Made by a program: the position numbers and the translations under genes | Source: Flavihumibacter solisilvae | GTDB taxonomy: Bacteria > Bacteroidota > Bacteroidia > Chitinophagales > Chitinophagaceae | Direction: 5' to 3' | Assembly (NCBI RefSeq): GCF_000814475.1 | Contig: NZ_JSVC01000045.1 | Span: forward strand, 1-64,000 | DNA length: 64,000 nucleotides | The notes under the pieces: model-generated | The model's database searches: none | What the model was told of the DNA's origin: nothing | The model's input: the letters and a program-made list of their open reading frames with translations, nothing else | Shown here: positions 16,787-25,991 of the stretch, in pieces | Layout of the letters: every line of letters begins with the position of its first letter | Numbering within the stretch: the first letter of the stretch is position 1

Positions 16787-18190
16787 TCAAGACAGGCCAA
16801 TCTCATAGTGCCTTTCCGGAATGTCTACATCCAGGAAGCCCTTATTGATCAGTCTTTGTCTGAATTGCACCTGCACATCGTATTCGCCGTGAACAAGAAA
16901 CATCTTTTTCACAGCCCGGGGGTCCTGGCTCGACAGGAACTGGCAAAGGTCTTCATAGTCTCCATGGGCGCTCATACTGCGAACCGATCCCACCTCCGCA
17001 TGCACTTCATGCTCCATCCCGAATATGGACACCACTTTCTTTCCTGCTGCAAGCCTGCCACCAAGTGAATTCGGTTCACAATATCCCACCAGCAGGATTC
17101 CATTCCGGGTGTTTTCAATATTGTTGCTGATATGGTGTTTCACCCGGCCAGCGTCTGCCATTCCGCTGGCCGAAATGATTACACATGGCTCATTCCTGAA
17201 ATTTAACTGCTTCGATTCTTCAACCGTTTTTATGTATCTCAACCCGCTGAACCGGAACGGATCACTATCGGTTTGCAGTAAGCGTTGGATGGTTTTATTG
17301 AAATACTGGGGGTAGCTTTTCACGACTTCGGTCGCTTCGATGCTAAGGGGACTGTCAACAAAGTAGTCGATCTGCGGCAGCCGCCGCTCCACCTCAAGCT
17401 GGTTCAGTGAATACAGGATCTCCTGTGTGCGGCCCACGCTGAAGGCGGGAATGATCAGTTTGCCCCGCCGGCGAACGCATACCCTGTCGATCCATTCAAG
17501 GAGTTGGTCAGGTGTGGTAGTCTGCAGGCTATGCAGGCTGTTTCCATAAGTAGATTCGATTAACAGGTAGTCAGCCTGTGGAAATGTCTCGGGTGATCTC
17601 AGTATTATATCGCGGTAACGACCTACGTCGCCACTGAAAGTAATTTGTTCCGTTTTATTGTTTTCCGTAACCCGCAGGTGTACTGCTGCACTGCCGATGA
17701 TATGACCCGCATCGGTAAAAAGCAGTTCAATGCTTTCGTCTATGCGGAACCAATTTCCATATTCCACTTCACGGAACATGGGAATTGCTTTTTTGGCATC
17801 CTCGAGCGTGTATAAAGGCTTTATGTATGGCTGACCCGTTGCTGCCCTGCGCTTATTGGCATATTTAGCATCTTCTTCCTGGATGTCTGCAGAATCTTCC
17901 AGTAAAATAGCGGTAAGGCTTCGTGTAGCCGGTGTGCAGAAAATCGGCCCGTTGAAACCGTCGCGCACAAGTTTGGGAATTAGGCCACTATGATCAATGT
18001 GCGCGTGCGAAAGAACCAGTATATCCACTTCTGCAGGGTCAAAGCCCCAGGTCCTGTTAAGCGCATCAGTCTCCTTTCCCATTCCCTGGAACATGCCACA
18101 GTCGAACAGGATTTTCCTTCCGTTTTTTAAGGTGAGCAGGTGCTTTGAACCCGTAACGGTGCGCGCTGCGCCATGGAATGCAATTTTCAT
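16787..18190 (-). CDS. Metallo-beta-lactamase/beta-CASP RNA-processing exonuclease-like protein
   Basis: A 467-residue protein with the MBL metal motif SHAHIDHSG (H62, H64, D66, H67), a later GHIIGSAAVHL histidine, and beta-CASP features (FSGDVGRYRD, SASGMADAGRV, MSAHGDYEDL). Such proteins are CPSF73/YSH1-like nucleases found widely in bacteria and archaea; this one lacks an N-terminal KH domain. RNA is the presumed substrate by family. Its stop overlaps nothing, and its start overlaps the DUF4442 gene stop by 4 nt (ATGA), indicating an operon. Confidence 0.92.
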   Translation of the reverse strand: MKIAFHGAARTVTGSKHLLTLKNGRKILFDCGMFQGMGKETDALNRTWGFDPAEVDILVLSHAHIDHSGLIPKLVRDGFNGPIFCTPATRSLTAILLEDSADIQEEDAKYANKRRAATGQPYIKPLYTLEDAKKAIPMFREVEYGNWFRIDESIELLFTDAGHIIGSAAVHLRVTENNKTEQITFSGDVGRYRDIILRSPETFPQADYLLIESTYGNSLHSLQTTTPDQLLEWIDRVCVRRRGKLIIPAFSVGRTQEILYSLNQLEVERRLPQIDYFVDSPLSIEATEVVKSYPQYFNKTIQRLLQTDSDPFRFSGLRYIKTVEESKQLNFRNEPCVIISASGMADAGRVKHHISNNIENTRNGILLVGYCEPNSLGGRLAAGKKVVSIFGMEHEVHAEVGSVRSMSAHGDYEDLCQFLSSQDPRAVKKMFLVHGEYDVQVQFRQRLINKGFLDVDIPERHYEIGLS

Positions 18191-18675
18191 GATCGTTTGC
18201 TTTTAAATGACCAGGTAACAAAAAATTCAGCTACTGTTTCGCCATTAACATCCCGACCTGTAGAACGGGCTCTAATCGTCTGCCCTTCACCGGTAGAAAC
18301 CGCTGTTTCTACTGCATTTCTTATACCATCACCATCTTCACAAGTGAACACTGTAACGCCGGTTGCTTTTTTATAGTAACGTGCTTCCAGGCCGGTAACC
18401 AGCATGGATACAGATGGCTTCCTGCCATATACCTGTGCCATAGCAAGCACTCCCGTGCTCATTTCAGCCGCCATTGCCAGGCAGGCGAAATAGGTAGAAC
18501 GGAATGGGTTCCGGGTAAACCATTTGAAGGGGACGGAAACACTGCAGCCCGATGTATTCGCATTCAGGACCCTGATACCCGAAAAATAGGCGCTCGGCAG
18601 CTTCGAAAGCAGGAACAACCTGAATTTAACAGGATTGGCCAACAATCGGAAGAATGCAGGGGAACCAGTTTGCAT
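18187..18675 (-). CDS. DUF4442 hot-dog-fold thioesterase-like protein
   Basis: A 162-residue protein resembling the DUF4442 family of hot-dog-fold proteins: an N-terminal helix (PVKFRLFLLSKLPSAYFSG), the FKWFTRNPFRSTYFACLAMAAE helix region, then beta strands to the end. Acyl-CoA thioesterase activity is a family-level guess. It is translationally coupled to the downstream beta-CASP gene by ATGA overlap and follows lysA by 24 nt, so lysA, this gene and the nuclease may share a transcript. Confidence 0.8.
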   Translation of the reverse strand: MQTGSPAFFRLLANPVKFRLFLLSKLPSAYFSGIRVLNANTSGCSVSVPFKWFTRNPFRSTYFACLAMAAEMSTGVLAMAQVYGRKPSVSMLVTGLEARYYKKATGVTVFTCEDGDGIRNAVETAVSTGEGQTIRARSTGRDVNGETVAEFFVTWSFKSKRS

Positions 18676-18699
18676 ACTTTAAGATAGTGAATTACCTCA

Positions 18700-19911
18700 T
18701 CACAACACTTCGATCTGGTTGCGAAGGAGGTCTTCAAACTCATCACGCCGGCGGATCAGGTGTGCCTTGCCGTCAAGCAGAAGTACTTCTGCCGGTTTCA
18801 GGCGGGAGTTGAAGTTGGAAGACATCTCAAATCCATAAGCCCCGGCATTGTAGAATACAAGAAAATCGCCTTCACGAACTTCATTAAGTGTACGATCCCA
18901 GGCAAAAGTGTCCGTTTCACAGATATTTCCAACTACCGTATAAATTCTTTCATTACCGTAAGAATTGGAAATATTCTTTATGCGATGGTAAGCATCGTAG
19001 AACATTGGCCGGATCAGGTGATTGAAACCGCTGTTCACACCTACAAACACGGTAGCCGTTGTTTGCTTGATTACATTCGTTTTAACGATCAGGTAGCCGC
19101 ACTCGCTAACGAGGAATTTTCCAGGTTCAAACCATACCTGAAGCTGCCTGCCTGTCTCCCTTTCATACTCGGCAAATGCTTCGGCGACTTTTTCACCCAG
19201 CAAGGCAATATCAGTCTGAACATCGCCGTCCTGGTAAGGAACCTTAAAGCCGCTGCCAAGGTCGATGAACTGGAGCGAAGGGAAATGTGTAGCAAGTTCG
19301 AACATTACATCTAGTCCCTGCAGGAACACATTCACGTCCTTGATATCACTGCCCGTATGCATATGAATTCCTGCGATATTGAGACCGGTTGATTTCACCA
19401 CTCTTTCAATATGCCGCAGCTGGTGGATGGAAATGCCGAATTTGCTGTCGATATGCCCGGTAGAGATCTTGTAGTTTCCGCCGCCCATAATGTGCGGATT
19501 GAAACGAATACAAATCGGATAGCTGCCGCCATACTTTGTACCGAATTGCTCAAGAATGGAAATATTATCTATGTTCAGGTTGACACCCAACTTGCGCCCT
19601 TCTTCGATTTCGCAGAAGTCAACACAATTGGGAGTGAACAAAATCCGGTCAGGGGTAAAGCCGGCTTTAAGACCGAGCTTCACTTCATTGATGCTCACGC
19701 AATCAAGTGAAGCACCAAGGGATTCTACATATTTAAGAATATTAATATTGCTGAGTGCCTTACAGGCATAGAAAAAGCGGGCATCAACCTTGCTGAAGGC
19801 TGTCTGAAGCTTATTATACTGCTCACTAATCTGGCCGGCATTATAAACATATAGAGGTGTGCCAAACTCCTGCGCCAGCTGCACCAATTGATCATTCGGT
19901 AGATACGACAT
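18700..19911 (-). CDS. lysA: Diaminopimelate decarboxylase
   Basis: A 403-residue PLP enzyme of the alanine-racemase-like barrel fold making L-lysine from meso-diaminopimelate. The PLP lysine is K51 in FFYACKALSN. HMHTGSDI, the glycine-rich DLGSGFKVPY and the partner-site motif ICETDTFAWDR follow. ATG 19911 (MSYLPNDQL) was preferred over the in-frame ATG at 19950, whose extra 13 residues are not family-like. It starts 39 nt after the scpB stop. Confidence 0.95.
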   Translation of the reverse strand: MSYLPNDQLVQLAQEFGTPLYVYNAGQISEQYNKLQTAFSKVDARFFYACKALSNINILKYVESLGASLDCVSINEVKLGLKAGFTPDRILFTPNCVDFCEIEEGRKLGVNLNIDNISILEQFGTKYGGSYPICIRFNPHIMGGGNYKISTGHIDSKFGISIHQLRHIERVVKSTGLNIAGIHMHTGSDIKDVNVFLQGLDVMFELATHFPSLQFIDLGSGFKVPYQDGDVQTDIALLGEKVAEAFAEYERETGRQLQVWFEPGKFLVSECGYLIVKTNVIKQTTATVFVGVNSGFNHLIRPMFYDAYHRIKNISNSYGNERIYTVVGNICETDTFAWDRTLNEVREGDFLVFYNAGAYGFEMSSNFNSRLKPAEVLLLDGKAHLIRRRDEFEDLLRNQIEVL

Positions 19912-19950
19912 AAATTCTTTTGCTTGCGAATAGCAGCGAATATACGTCAA

Positions 19951-20799
19951 TCACTCTTCTTTTTCGCCCGGCTCAGCATCTTCATCGTTGCTTTCATCCT
20001 CATCCGCACCTGGTTGTGTGTCCGGATTTTCCGTTTCCTTGGCAGAGTCCTGCCCGGATGTGTCGCTGTCTATTTCTTCTTCCGTAAACAGCGATTCCAG
20101 CAACTCACCACTCTCATCAACCAGCAGGTGGGAATTCGGAGCCTCAAGGGTTTCCGTGTCAACGAGTGTATCAGTAACGGTTTCGTCGTCGCCGTTCGCT
20201 ACATGCTGTTGTCCGCCAAGCAGCGTGGGCTCTACTATCTGGTCGGCCAGCACTTCCTTGATGCGCGGAAGATCCTCCGGACCATTCAGACCAAAGTAAT
20301 CCATAAATCCTCTGGATGTCGTATATACGAGGGGTTTACCCGGCATTTCTTCGTTGCGGCCACTGATAATAATAAGCTCTTTTTCAAGAAGCTTCTGGAT
20401 GCTGTAATCCGCGCTTACGCCGCGGATCGCTTCAATCTCTGACTTGGTGATGGGTTGCTTGTAGGCAATGATGGCCAGGGTTTCCATTGCAGCGGGACTA
20501 AGCCTTTTCAGGAATTTGTCACCGTTAAGCTGCGCAACAGTCTTGTGGTATTCCTTCTTGGTGAGAAACTGCCATCCACCACCACTGAACCGCAATTCGA
20601 AGGGATAAAATTCGGACTGGTATTTCTCCACAACCCCTTCAATTCCGGCTTCGATCTGCTCGAGAGTAATCTTGTCTTCCATAAAACCAAAGGCCTGGTT
20701 GATCAGGTCAGTCAGTTCAAGGGCGCCAAGTGGCTTCTCGCTGGCAAAGATCAGGGCTTCAATATGAGGTATGATTGTTCCGATTTCCATAGTCGTCAT
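19951..20799 (-). CDS. scpB: SMC-Scp complex subunit ScpB
   Basis: A roughly 282-residue ScpB with the two winged-helix domains (about 1-190; ETLAIIAYKQPITKSEIEAIRGV and the LVYTTSRGFMDYFGL ending). It joins SMC and the kleisin ScpA in chromosome segregation. The C-terminal 90 residues are strongly acidic (Glu/Asp/Ser rich), an extension beyond the core family. The start is uncertain between 20799 and 20790; the longer frame to 21024 crosses a repeat array and is rejected. lysA follows closely on the same strand. Confidence 0.92.
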   Translation of the reverse strand: MTTMEIGTIIPHIEALIFASEKPLGALELTDLINQAFGFMEDKITLEQIEAGIEGVVEKYQSEFYPFELRFSGGGWQFLTKKEYHKTVAQLNGDKFLKRLSPAAMETLAIIAYKQPITKSEIEAIRGVSADYSIQKLLEKELIIISGRNEEMPGKPLVYTTSRGFMDYFGLNGPEDLPRIKEVLADQIVEPTLLGGQQHVANGDDETVTDTLVDTETLEAPNSHLLVDESGELLESLFTEEEIDSDTSGQDSAKETENPDTQPGADEDESNDEDAEPGEKEE

Positions 20800-20890
20800 T
20801 TTAGATATTGCTACAAGCAACATGCCGCAAGCTGGTTGAAAATCCGAAAACGGGGAAATCACTTTATACACAATGTGGAAAAGCCGGGGT

Positions 20891-20933
20891 CTGCAAAGGG
20901 CCTGCAAAGGGTCTGCTAAGGGGGTGCTAAGGG
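20891..20933. repeat. Intergenic 11-bp tandem repeat, four units
   Basis: CTGCAAAGGG-type units begin at 20891, 20902, 20913 and 20924, exactly 11 nt apart; the last two carry CTAAGGG. They lie in the 269-nt spacer upstream of scpB and downstream of atpG. Read on the minus strand each unit gives CCCTTTGCAG, part of a Bacteroidota -7 box, so they may influence scpB expression. Confidence 0.75.
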
Positions 20934-21009
20934 CTTGGCAGGCTGCTGTTAGTCTGCAGCCCCTAAGCAGTTGCCTCGTTTCAATACCCATCCTTTGCGG
21001 CCGTTCAAT

Positions 21010-21036
21010 AAAAAAAGCCCCCATTACGGAGGCTTT
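21010..21036 (-). terminator. Terminator of atpG
   Basis: AAAGCC (21014-21019) pairs with GGCTTT (21031-21036). On the minus strand the hairpin is followed by a TTTTTT run, about 33 nt past the atpG stop. Confidence 0.75.
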
Positions 21037-21068
21037 CTATTTTTCATTTTTTGCTTTTCACCTTTCAA

Positions 21069-21950
21069 TTACCCCTGCAACGCTGCTGCACCACTCACAA
21101 TTTCCGTAAGCTCGGTCGTAATTGCAGCCTGGCGGGCGCGGTTATAGGATATCTTGAGTGAACGAAGAAGTTCATTCGCATTATCGGAGGCTTTATCCAT
21201 AGCCGTCATACGAGCACCATGCTCTGAAGCATTTGCATCGAGAACAGCCTTGAACAGTTGCGTATTCAGGATCTTCGGCATCAGTTCGGCGATCAGTTCT
21301 TCCCTGTTTGGTTCAAAAATAAAGTCGCTCTTCTTAGCATTAGGTCCGGCCACCACTTTAGGGATCGGCAGGAAACGCTCTACTACGAAACGCTGCGTTG
21401 CAGCATTCTTGAACTGGCTGTAAACGATCTCTACTACATCAAATTGCCTGTCTTCAAAACCTTTCACTGCAGCCTGGGCACAAGCTTGTACAGTTTCAAA
21501 GCGAAGATTCAGGAATATATCTTTATAGGTGGCATCCGTTTTATAGTTAGCCTTCAAAAGCGCTTCCCATCCTTTTTTACCTATATTCCAGATGGTTACA
21601 TTTCCGTTGGCAAACTGGCGGCTGTAACGCTCGCTGATTGTCGCCTTGGCAGCTTTGACCAGATTGGCGTTGTATGCACCCGCAAGTCCACGGTCGCTTG
21701 TAATCACAATCAAGAGCACCTTTTCAACTGGTCTTTCTGTAGCCAGTACACCTCCCACCTCACCTTCGGAATTGCTCACGATATTGCTCAGCATTTCCTG
21801 CAGCTTGTTTGCATAGGGACGCATCTGGATGATGGCATCCTGAGCCCGGCGCAGCTTCGCTGCACTTACCATTTTCATCGCTTTGGTGATCTGCTGGGTA
21901 CTTTGAACGGATTTGATCCGGTTGCGGACCTCTTTCAGTGCTCCTGACAT
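21069..21950 (-). CDS. atpG: F0F1 ATP synthase subunit gamma
   Basis: A 293-residue central-stalk subunit of the F1 motor. The long N-terminal helix (RNRIKSVQSTQQITKAMKMVSAAKLRRAQ) and the C-terminal helix (NRARQAAITTELTEIVSGAAAL) that form the rotor coiled coil are both intact, and the length is standard. ATG 21950 was chosen because the frame beyond it (to 22157) runs through the promoter region. Unusually, no atpA or other atp gene adjoins it: scpB lies downstream and divergent secA upstream. Its own promoter (21973-22007) fits a stand-alone gene. Confidence 0.95.
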   Translation of the reverse strand: MSGALKEVRNRIKSVQSTQQITKAMKMVSAAKLRRAQDAIIQMRPYANKLQEMLSNIVSNSEGEVGGVLATERPVEKVLLIVITSDRGLAGAYNANLVKAAKATISERYSRQFANGNVTIWNIGKKGWEALLKANYKTDATYKDIFLNLRFETVQACAQAAVKGFEDRQFDVVEIVYSQFKNAATQRFVVERFLPIPKVVAGPNAKKSDFIFEPNREELIAELMPKILNTQLFKAVLDANASEHGARMTAMDKASDNANELLRSLKISYNRARQAAITTELTEIVSGAAALQG

Positions 21951-21972
21951 ATTAAATACTCGAAATTTGCCG

Positions 21973-22007
21973 CAAAGGTAATAGAATAAGGTAATAAAAT
22001 AAGCAAA
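21973..22007 (-). promoter_or_regulatory. Promoter of atpG
   Basis: Minus-strand TTTG (22007-22004), 23-nt spacer, TACCTTTG (21980-21973), ending 22 nt before the atpG ATG. The -7 match is perfect; the spacer is at the long limit. Confidence 0.55.
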
Positions 22008-22060
22008 AGTGTCCACGAGTACACGAATGCAAAGAAACAGTACACCAACAGGCTTTTCCT

Positions 22061-22068
22061 TACCTTTG
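22061..22068 (+). promoter_or_regulatory. -7 element upstream of secA
   Basis: TACCTTTG matches TAnnTTTG 93 nt before the secA ATG, implying an approximately 80-nt leader. No TTTG occurs at the expected -33 position. Confidence 0.4.
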
Positions 22069-22160
22069 CTTCCCTGCCAATTTGGCGAAACTTGGTAATT
22101 AGCATTGAAATTGACAGGATTATAGCCTAAACGCAACATTATCCAGACAATACCCAAAAC

Positions 22161-25100
22161 ATGTTAGGTCTCATACAGAAGTTATTCGGCGGAAGCAAAT
22201 CAGAAAAAGATGTCAAAAGCGTCCAGCCAACAGTAGCTAAAATAAGCGAATATTTCGCTGCTTATCAGTCACTTACGAATGATGAGCTTCGCAATAAATC
22301 ATACGAATTCAAACAGCGGATCCAGCAGCACCTTACCTCGATCAACGGGGAGATCGCAGAGCTGGCCGCAGCTGCGGAAGCCCTGCCTTTCAGCGATTTC
22401 ACCGGAAAAGAGGCGATCTACGTAGAAGTTGACAAACTGAAGAAAAAGCGTAACGAGCAGATCGAAGAAATCCTGAAAGAGATTGCGCCAGAAGCTTTTG
22501 CCGTTGTGAAAGAAACCGGTCGTCGCTTCAAGGAGAACCCGGTAGTGACAGCAACTGCCACTGAACTCGACCGCCAACTTGCAGTAAAGAAAGACTACAT
22601 CACTATTGATGGCGATAACGCTAATTTCAATAACACCTGGACAGCCGGCGGCGGAAATATCACTTGGAACATGGTGCATTACGATGTTCAGCTGATTGGT
22701 GGTTATGTACTTCACACCGGTAAGATCGCTGAAATGGCAACCGGTGAAGGTAAAACCCTGGTATCCACGCTTCCTGCGTACCTGAACGCCCTCGCAGGCG
22801 AAGGCGTACATATCGTTACCGTGAACGACTACCTTGCACGCCGTGACTCGGAGTGGAACGGTCCCATCTTCGAATGGCTTGGACTGACGGTAGATTGTAT
22901 CGACAAACACCAGCCGAACAGTGAAGAACGTCGGAAGGCTTACCATGCAGACATTACTTATGGAACGAATAACGAATTCGGCTTCGATTACCTGCGTGAC
23001 AACATGGTACACAGCCCGGATGAAATGGTACAACGTAAACACCACTTTGCGATGGTGGATGAGGTTGACTCAGTTCTGATCGACGATGCACGTACTCCAC
23101 TGATCATTTCCGGACCTGTTCCCCGTGGCGACGAGCAACAATATCACGCCTTGAAACCACGTGTTCTCCAACTTGTGGAAGCACAGAAACAGGTGGTTAA
23201 CAAATTCCTCAATGAAGCCCGCAAAAAGATTGCTGAAGGAAATGACGACGCAAAGGATGGCGGTCTCGCCCTGATGCGTGCATACCGTGGTCTGCCAAAA
23301 AGCAGTGCTTTGATCAAATACCTTAGTGAACCGGGGGTAAAAGTAAAACTTCAGAAATCTGAGAACTATTACCTGGCTGACCAGCAGAAAGAAATGCCCA
23401 GGGTCGACGCAGAGCTCTATTTCTACATAGATGAAAAAAATAATTCAGTTGATCTTACAGACAAAGGTATCCAGATGATTACCCGGTCAGGCGAAGATCC
23501 TGAGTTCTTTGTTCTACCCGATATCAGCGTAAAGCTCGGCGAGATCGAGAACAGCGCAGCAGAGGCAGAAGATAAACTTCATCTTAAGGAAGCGTTGCTT
23601 AATGAATATACACTGAAAGCAGACCGCATCCACACTATTCACCAATTGCTGAAAGCATACACTTTGTTCGACAAGGACGTTGAGTATGTGGTAATGGAAG
23701 GCCAGGTTAAGATCGTTGATGAACAAACCGGTCGTATCCTTGATGGTCGCCGTTATTCCGATGGATTGCACCAGGCCATTGAAGCGAAAGAAAACGTAAA
23801 GATCGAAGCAGCTACGCAAACATATGCGACCATTACCCTGCAGAACTATTTCCGGATGTACCATAAGCTGGCCGGTATGACCGGAACTGCAGAAACAGAA
23901 GCTGCAGAGCTGTGGGACATTTACAAACTCGACGTCGTTTCTATCCCGACCAACGTTCAGGTGATCCGGAAAGACGAACAGGATCTTGTATATAAGACGA
24001 AGCGTGAAAAATACGCCGCTGTTATTGAAGATATTGAAAGGCTCCGCAATGCGGGCAGGCCGGTACTGGTTGGTACAACCTCAGTTGAAGTAAGTGAATT
24101 GCTTAGCCGGATGCTACAGGTTAAGAAGATCCAGCATAACGTACTGAACGCAAAACAACACGCCCGTGAAGCACAGGTTGTCGCCGAAGCGGGACTGGCC
24201 GGTGCAGTTACTATCGCCACAAACATGGCGGGTCGTGGTACGGATATCAAACTTGGCCCTGGTGTCAAAGATGCCGGTGGTCTTGCCATCATAGGCACAG
24301 AAAGGCACGAAAGTCGCCGTGTCGATCGCCAGCTCCGCGGTCGTGCAGGTCGCCAGGGTGACCCGGGAACTTCGCAGTTCTATGTGTCAATGGAGGACGA
24401 CCTGATGCGCATGTTTGGTAGTGATCGTATTGCCTCACTGATGGACCGCATGGGTTATAAGGAAGGTGAAGTGATCCAGCACAGCATGATCACCAAGAGC
24501 ATTGAAAGGGCGCAGAAAAAAGTAGAAGAAAACAACTTCGGCATCCGTAAGCGCCTCCTTGAATATGATGACGTAATGAACAAACAACGTAATGTCGTTT
24601 ACAAGAAACGTCAGCACGCATTGTTTGGTGAACGTCTCGCCCTCGATCTTGACAATGCATTTTATGGCGTTGCGGAAGGCCTGATCAGTTCATTCCGCGA
24701 ACAGGAAGACTTTGACGGATTCAAACTTGCAGTGATCGTGAACTTCGGCATCGACACTTCTATCGCCGAAAGTGAATTCAAGTCAACAAATATCCAGCAG
24801 CTGGCAGACAGGCTTTATAATGAAGCTACAGAAAACTACCAGCGAAAAATGGATGCTCTCCGTGAGCAGGCGGTTCCGGTATTCAGTAATATCCGTGCAA
24901 CCCAGGGACAACATATAGAAAACGTAGTTGTGCCATTCACCGACGGAAGAAAAGGCATCAATGTATTGAGCAATATGGCTAAAACCCTCGATACGGATGG
25001 ACGGGAACTTGTCAATTCAGTTGAACGCACAATTACACTTACATTGATTGACGATTCCTGGAAAGAACATCTGCGATCAATGGACGACCTGAAGCAAAGT

Positions 25101-25490
25101 GTGCAGACCGCATATCTTGAGCAGAAGGATCCTTTGGTAATCTACAAAGTAGAAGCGTTTGAGCTTTTCCGTAAGATGGATGGTGAAGTAAATCGTGAGA
25201 TCGTTTCCTTCCTGTGCCACAGCGGAATTCCGATGGAACAGCAGCAACCGGCAGAAATAATCCGTGAAGGCCATGAGGAAAAGACCGACATGAGCCGTTT
25301 ACAGGCCAATAAAGATGAAGTAGATGCTCGTGGCGAAGACTATGCAGCTAACCGCAACGATTATTTTGATCCATCAGCCGGTCCTGTAGTACAGGAACCC
25401 ATCCGCGTTGGCCCAAAAGTGGGACGTAATGATCCATGTCCATGCGGAAGCGGAAAAAAATTCAAGAACTGCCACGGCAGCAATCTTTGA
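22161..25490 (+). CDS. secA: Preprotein translocase ATPase SecA
   Basis: A 1109-residue motor driving Sec-dependent export. Walker A is MATGEGKT with K198, then the DEAD-type [17 protein letters not shown] segment (Walker B) and the second motor domain ([26 protein letters not shown]). The C-terminal zinc motif C1093-x-C1095...C1104-H1105 binds zinc and usually SecB or lipids. It is about 200 residues longer than the E. coli protein. An insertion in the preprotein cross-linking region (about residues 330-420, Lys/Glu rich) accounts for part of this and is common in Bacteroidota. It is divergent from atpG and followed by a strong terminator. Confidence 0.97.
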   Translation: MLGLIQKLFGGSKSEKDVKSVQPTVAKISEYFAAYQSLTNDELRNKSYEFKQRIQQHLTSINGEIAELAAAAEALPFSDFTGKEAIYVEVDKLKKKRNEQIEEILKEIAPEAFAVVKETGRRFKENPVVTATATELDRQLAVKKDYITIDGDNANFNNTWTAGGGNITWNMVHYDVQLIGGYVLHTGKIAEMATGEGKTLVSTLPAYLNALAGEGVHIVTVNDYLARRDSEWNGPIFEWLGLTVDCIDKHQPNSEERRKAYHADITYGTNNEFGFDYLRDNMVHSPDEMVQRKHHFAMVDEVDSVLIDDARTPLIISGPVPRGDEQQYHALKPRVLQLVEAQKQVVNKFLNEARKKIAEGNDDAKDGGLALMRAYRGLPKSSALIKYLSEPGVKVKLQKSENYYLADQQKEMPRVDAELYFYIDEKNNSVDLTDKGIQMITRSGEDPEFFVLPDISVKLGEIENSAAEAEDKLHLKEALLNEYTLKADRIHTIHQLLKAYTLFDKDVEYVVMEGQVKIVDEQTGRILDGRRYSDGLHQAIEAKENVKIEAATQTYATITLQNYFRMYHKLAGMTGTAETEAAELWDIYKLDVVSIPTNVQVIRKDEQDLVYKTKREKYAAVIEDIERLRNAGRPVLVGTTSVEVSELLSRMLQVKKIQHNVLNAKQHAREAQVVAEAGLAGAVTIATNMAGRGTDIKLGPGVKDAGGLAIIGTERHESRRVDRQLRGRAGRQGDPGTSQFYVSMEDDLMRMFGSDRIASLMDRMGYKEGEVIQHSMITKSIERAQKKVEENNFGIRKRLLEYDDVMNKQRNVVYKKRQHALFGERLALDLDNAFYGVAEGLISSFREQEDFDGFKLAVIVNFGIDTSIAESEFKSTNIQQLADRLYNEATENYQRKMDALREQAVPVFSNIRATQGQHIENVVVPFTDGRKGINVLSNMAKTLDTDGRELVNSVERTITLTLIDDSWKEHLRSMDDLKQSVQTAYLEQKDPLVIYKVEAFELFRKMDGEVNREIVSFLCHSGIPMEQQQPAEIIREGHEEKTDMSRLQANKDEVDARGEDYAANRNDYFDPSAGPVVQEPIRVGPKVGRNDPCPCGSGKKFKNCHGSNL

Positions 25491-25508
25491 TAATTGATGA
25501 CAAAATAT

Positions 25509-25541
25509 AAAAAAGGAAGGAGCCCGACTCCTTCCTTTTTT
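25509..25541 (+). terminator. Terminator of secA
   Basis: AAAAAGGAAGGAG and CTCCTTCCTTTTT form a 13-bp stem around CCCGA, with flanking A and T tracts, within 20 nt of the secA stop. Confidence 0.9.
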
Positions 25542-25556
25542 ATTTACTTTAGTTGT

Positions 25557-25949
25557 ATGGCCAGCAAAAGACCGGCATATTATTTCCTGCTGATCGCTTC
25601 TCTCCTTAATGTTGCAATGCTGCTGGGCGTTGCAAGTCACTATACCCCTAATTTACGATTAAGCAACCAACGCAATATCCGTTCCGCCAGGAGAAATGAG
25701 GTCAGTGTGAGTGCCACCACTTTGAATTCTGACTTAAAGCCAGCAATCGCTTCTGCATTTAAGGCTGATACGGCAAAGCCAGCCAGGCAAATCGCCTCAC
25801 CATTGGCATTTATTACCGGTTTATTTTTTCTACCCCTGCTTTCCAGGATTCCTGGCAACCTCAGGCTGATCCTGCATCACCAGAATTCGAACCTTCAGCT
25901 CCAACGGTACCGGCTAAGCGCCGAACACCCTCCAGAGTATGTTCTTTAG
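25557..25949 (+). CDS. Small membrane protein upstream of a TonB-dependent receptor
   Basis: A 130-residue protein of no family I recognise. A first hydrophobic segment (about 7-26, YYFLLIASLLNVAMLLGVAS) is followed by a basic, Ser/Thr-rich stretch, a second hydrophobic segment (about 75-93, PLAFITGLFFLPLL) and a polar tail ending PPEYVL. ATG 25557 is preferred because the longer frame begins inside the secA terminator. It ends 42 nt before the receptor gene and is probably co-transcribed, so a role alongside that receptor is plausible but not shown. Confidence 0.6.
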   Translation: MASKRPAYYFLLIASLLNVAMLLGVASHYTPNLRLSNQRNIRSARRNEVSVSATTLNSDLKPAIASAFKADTAKPARQIASPLAFITGLFFLPLLSRIPGNLRLILHHQNSNLQLQRYRLSAEHPPEYVL

Positions 25950-25991
25950 TCCAGGCTGATAACATTACCCTACTTAAAATTTATTCTTTCC

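Noticed and set aside
16673-20933. CRISPR array formed by the repeats near 16.7 and 20.9 kb
   Set aside because: Units are 11 bp and directly abutting with no spacers, and no cas gene is in the window.
21258-21947. 229-residue plus-strand frame opposite atpG
   Set aside because: It is a shadow of the clearly identified gamma subunit.
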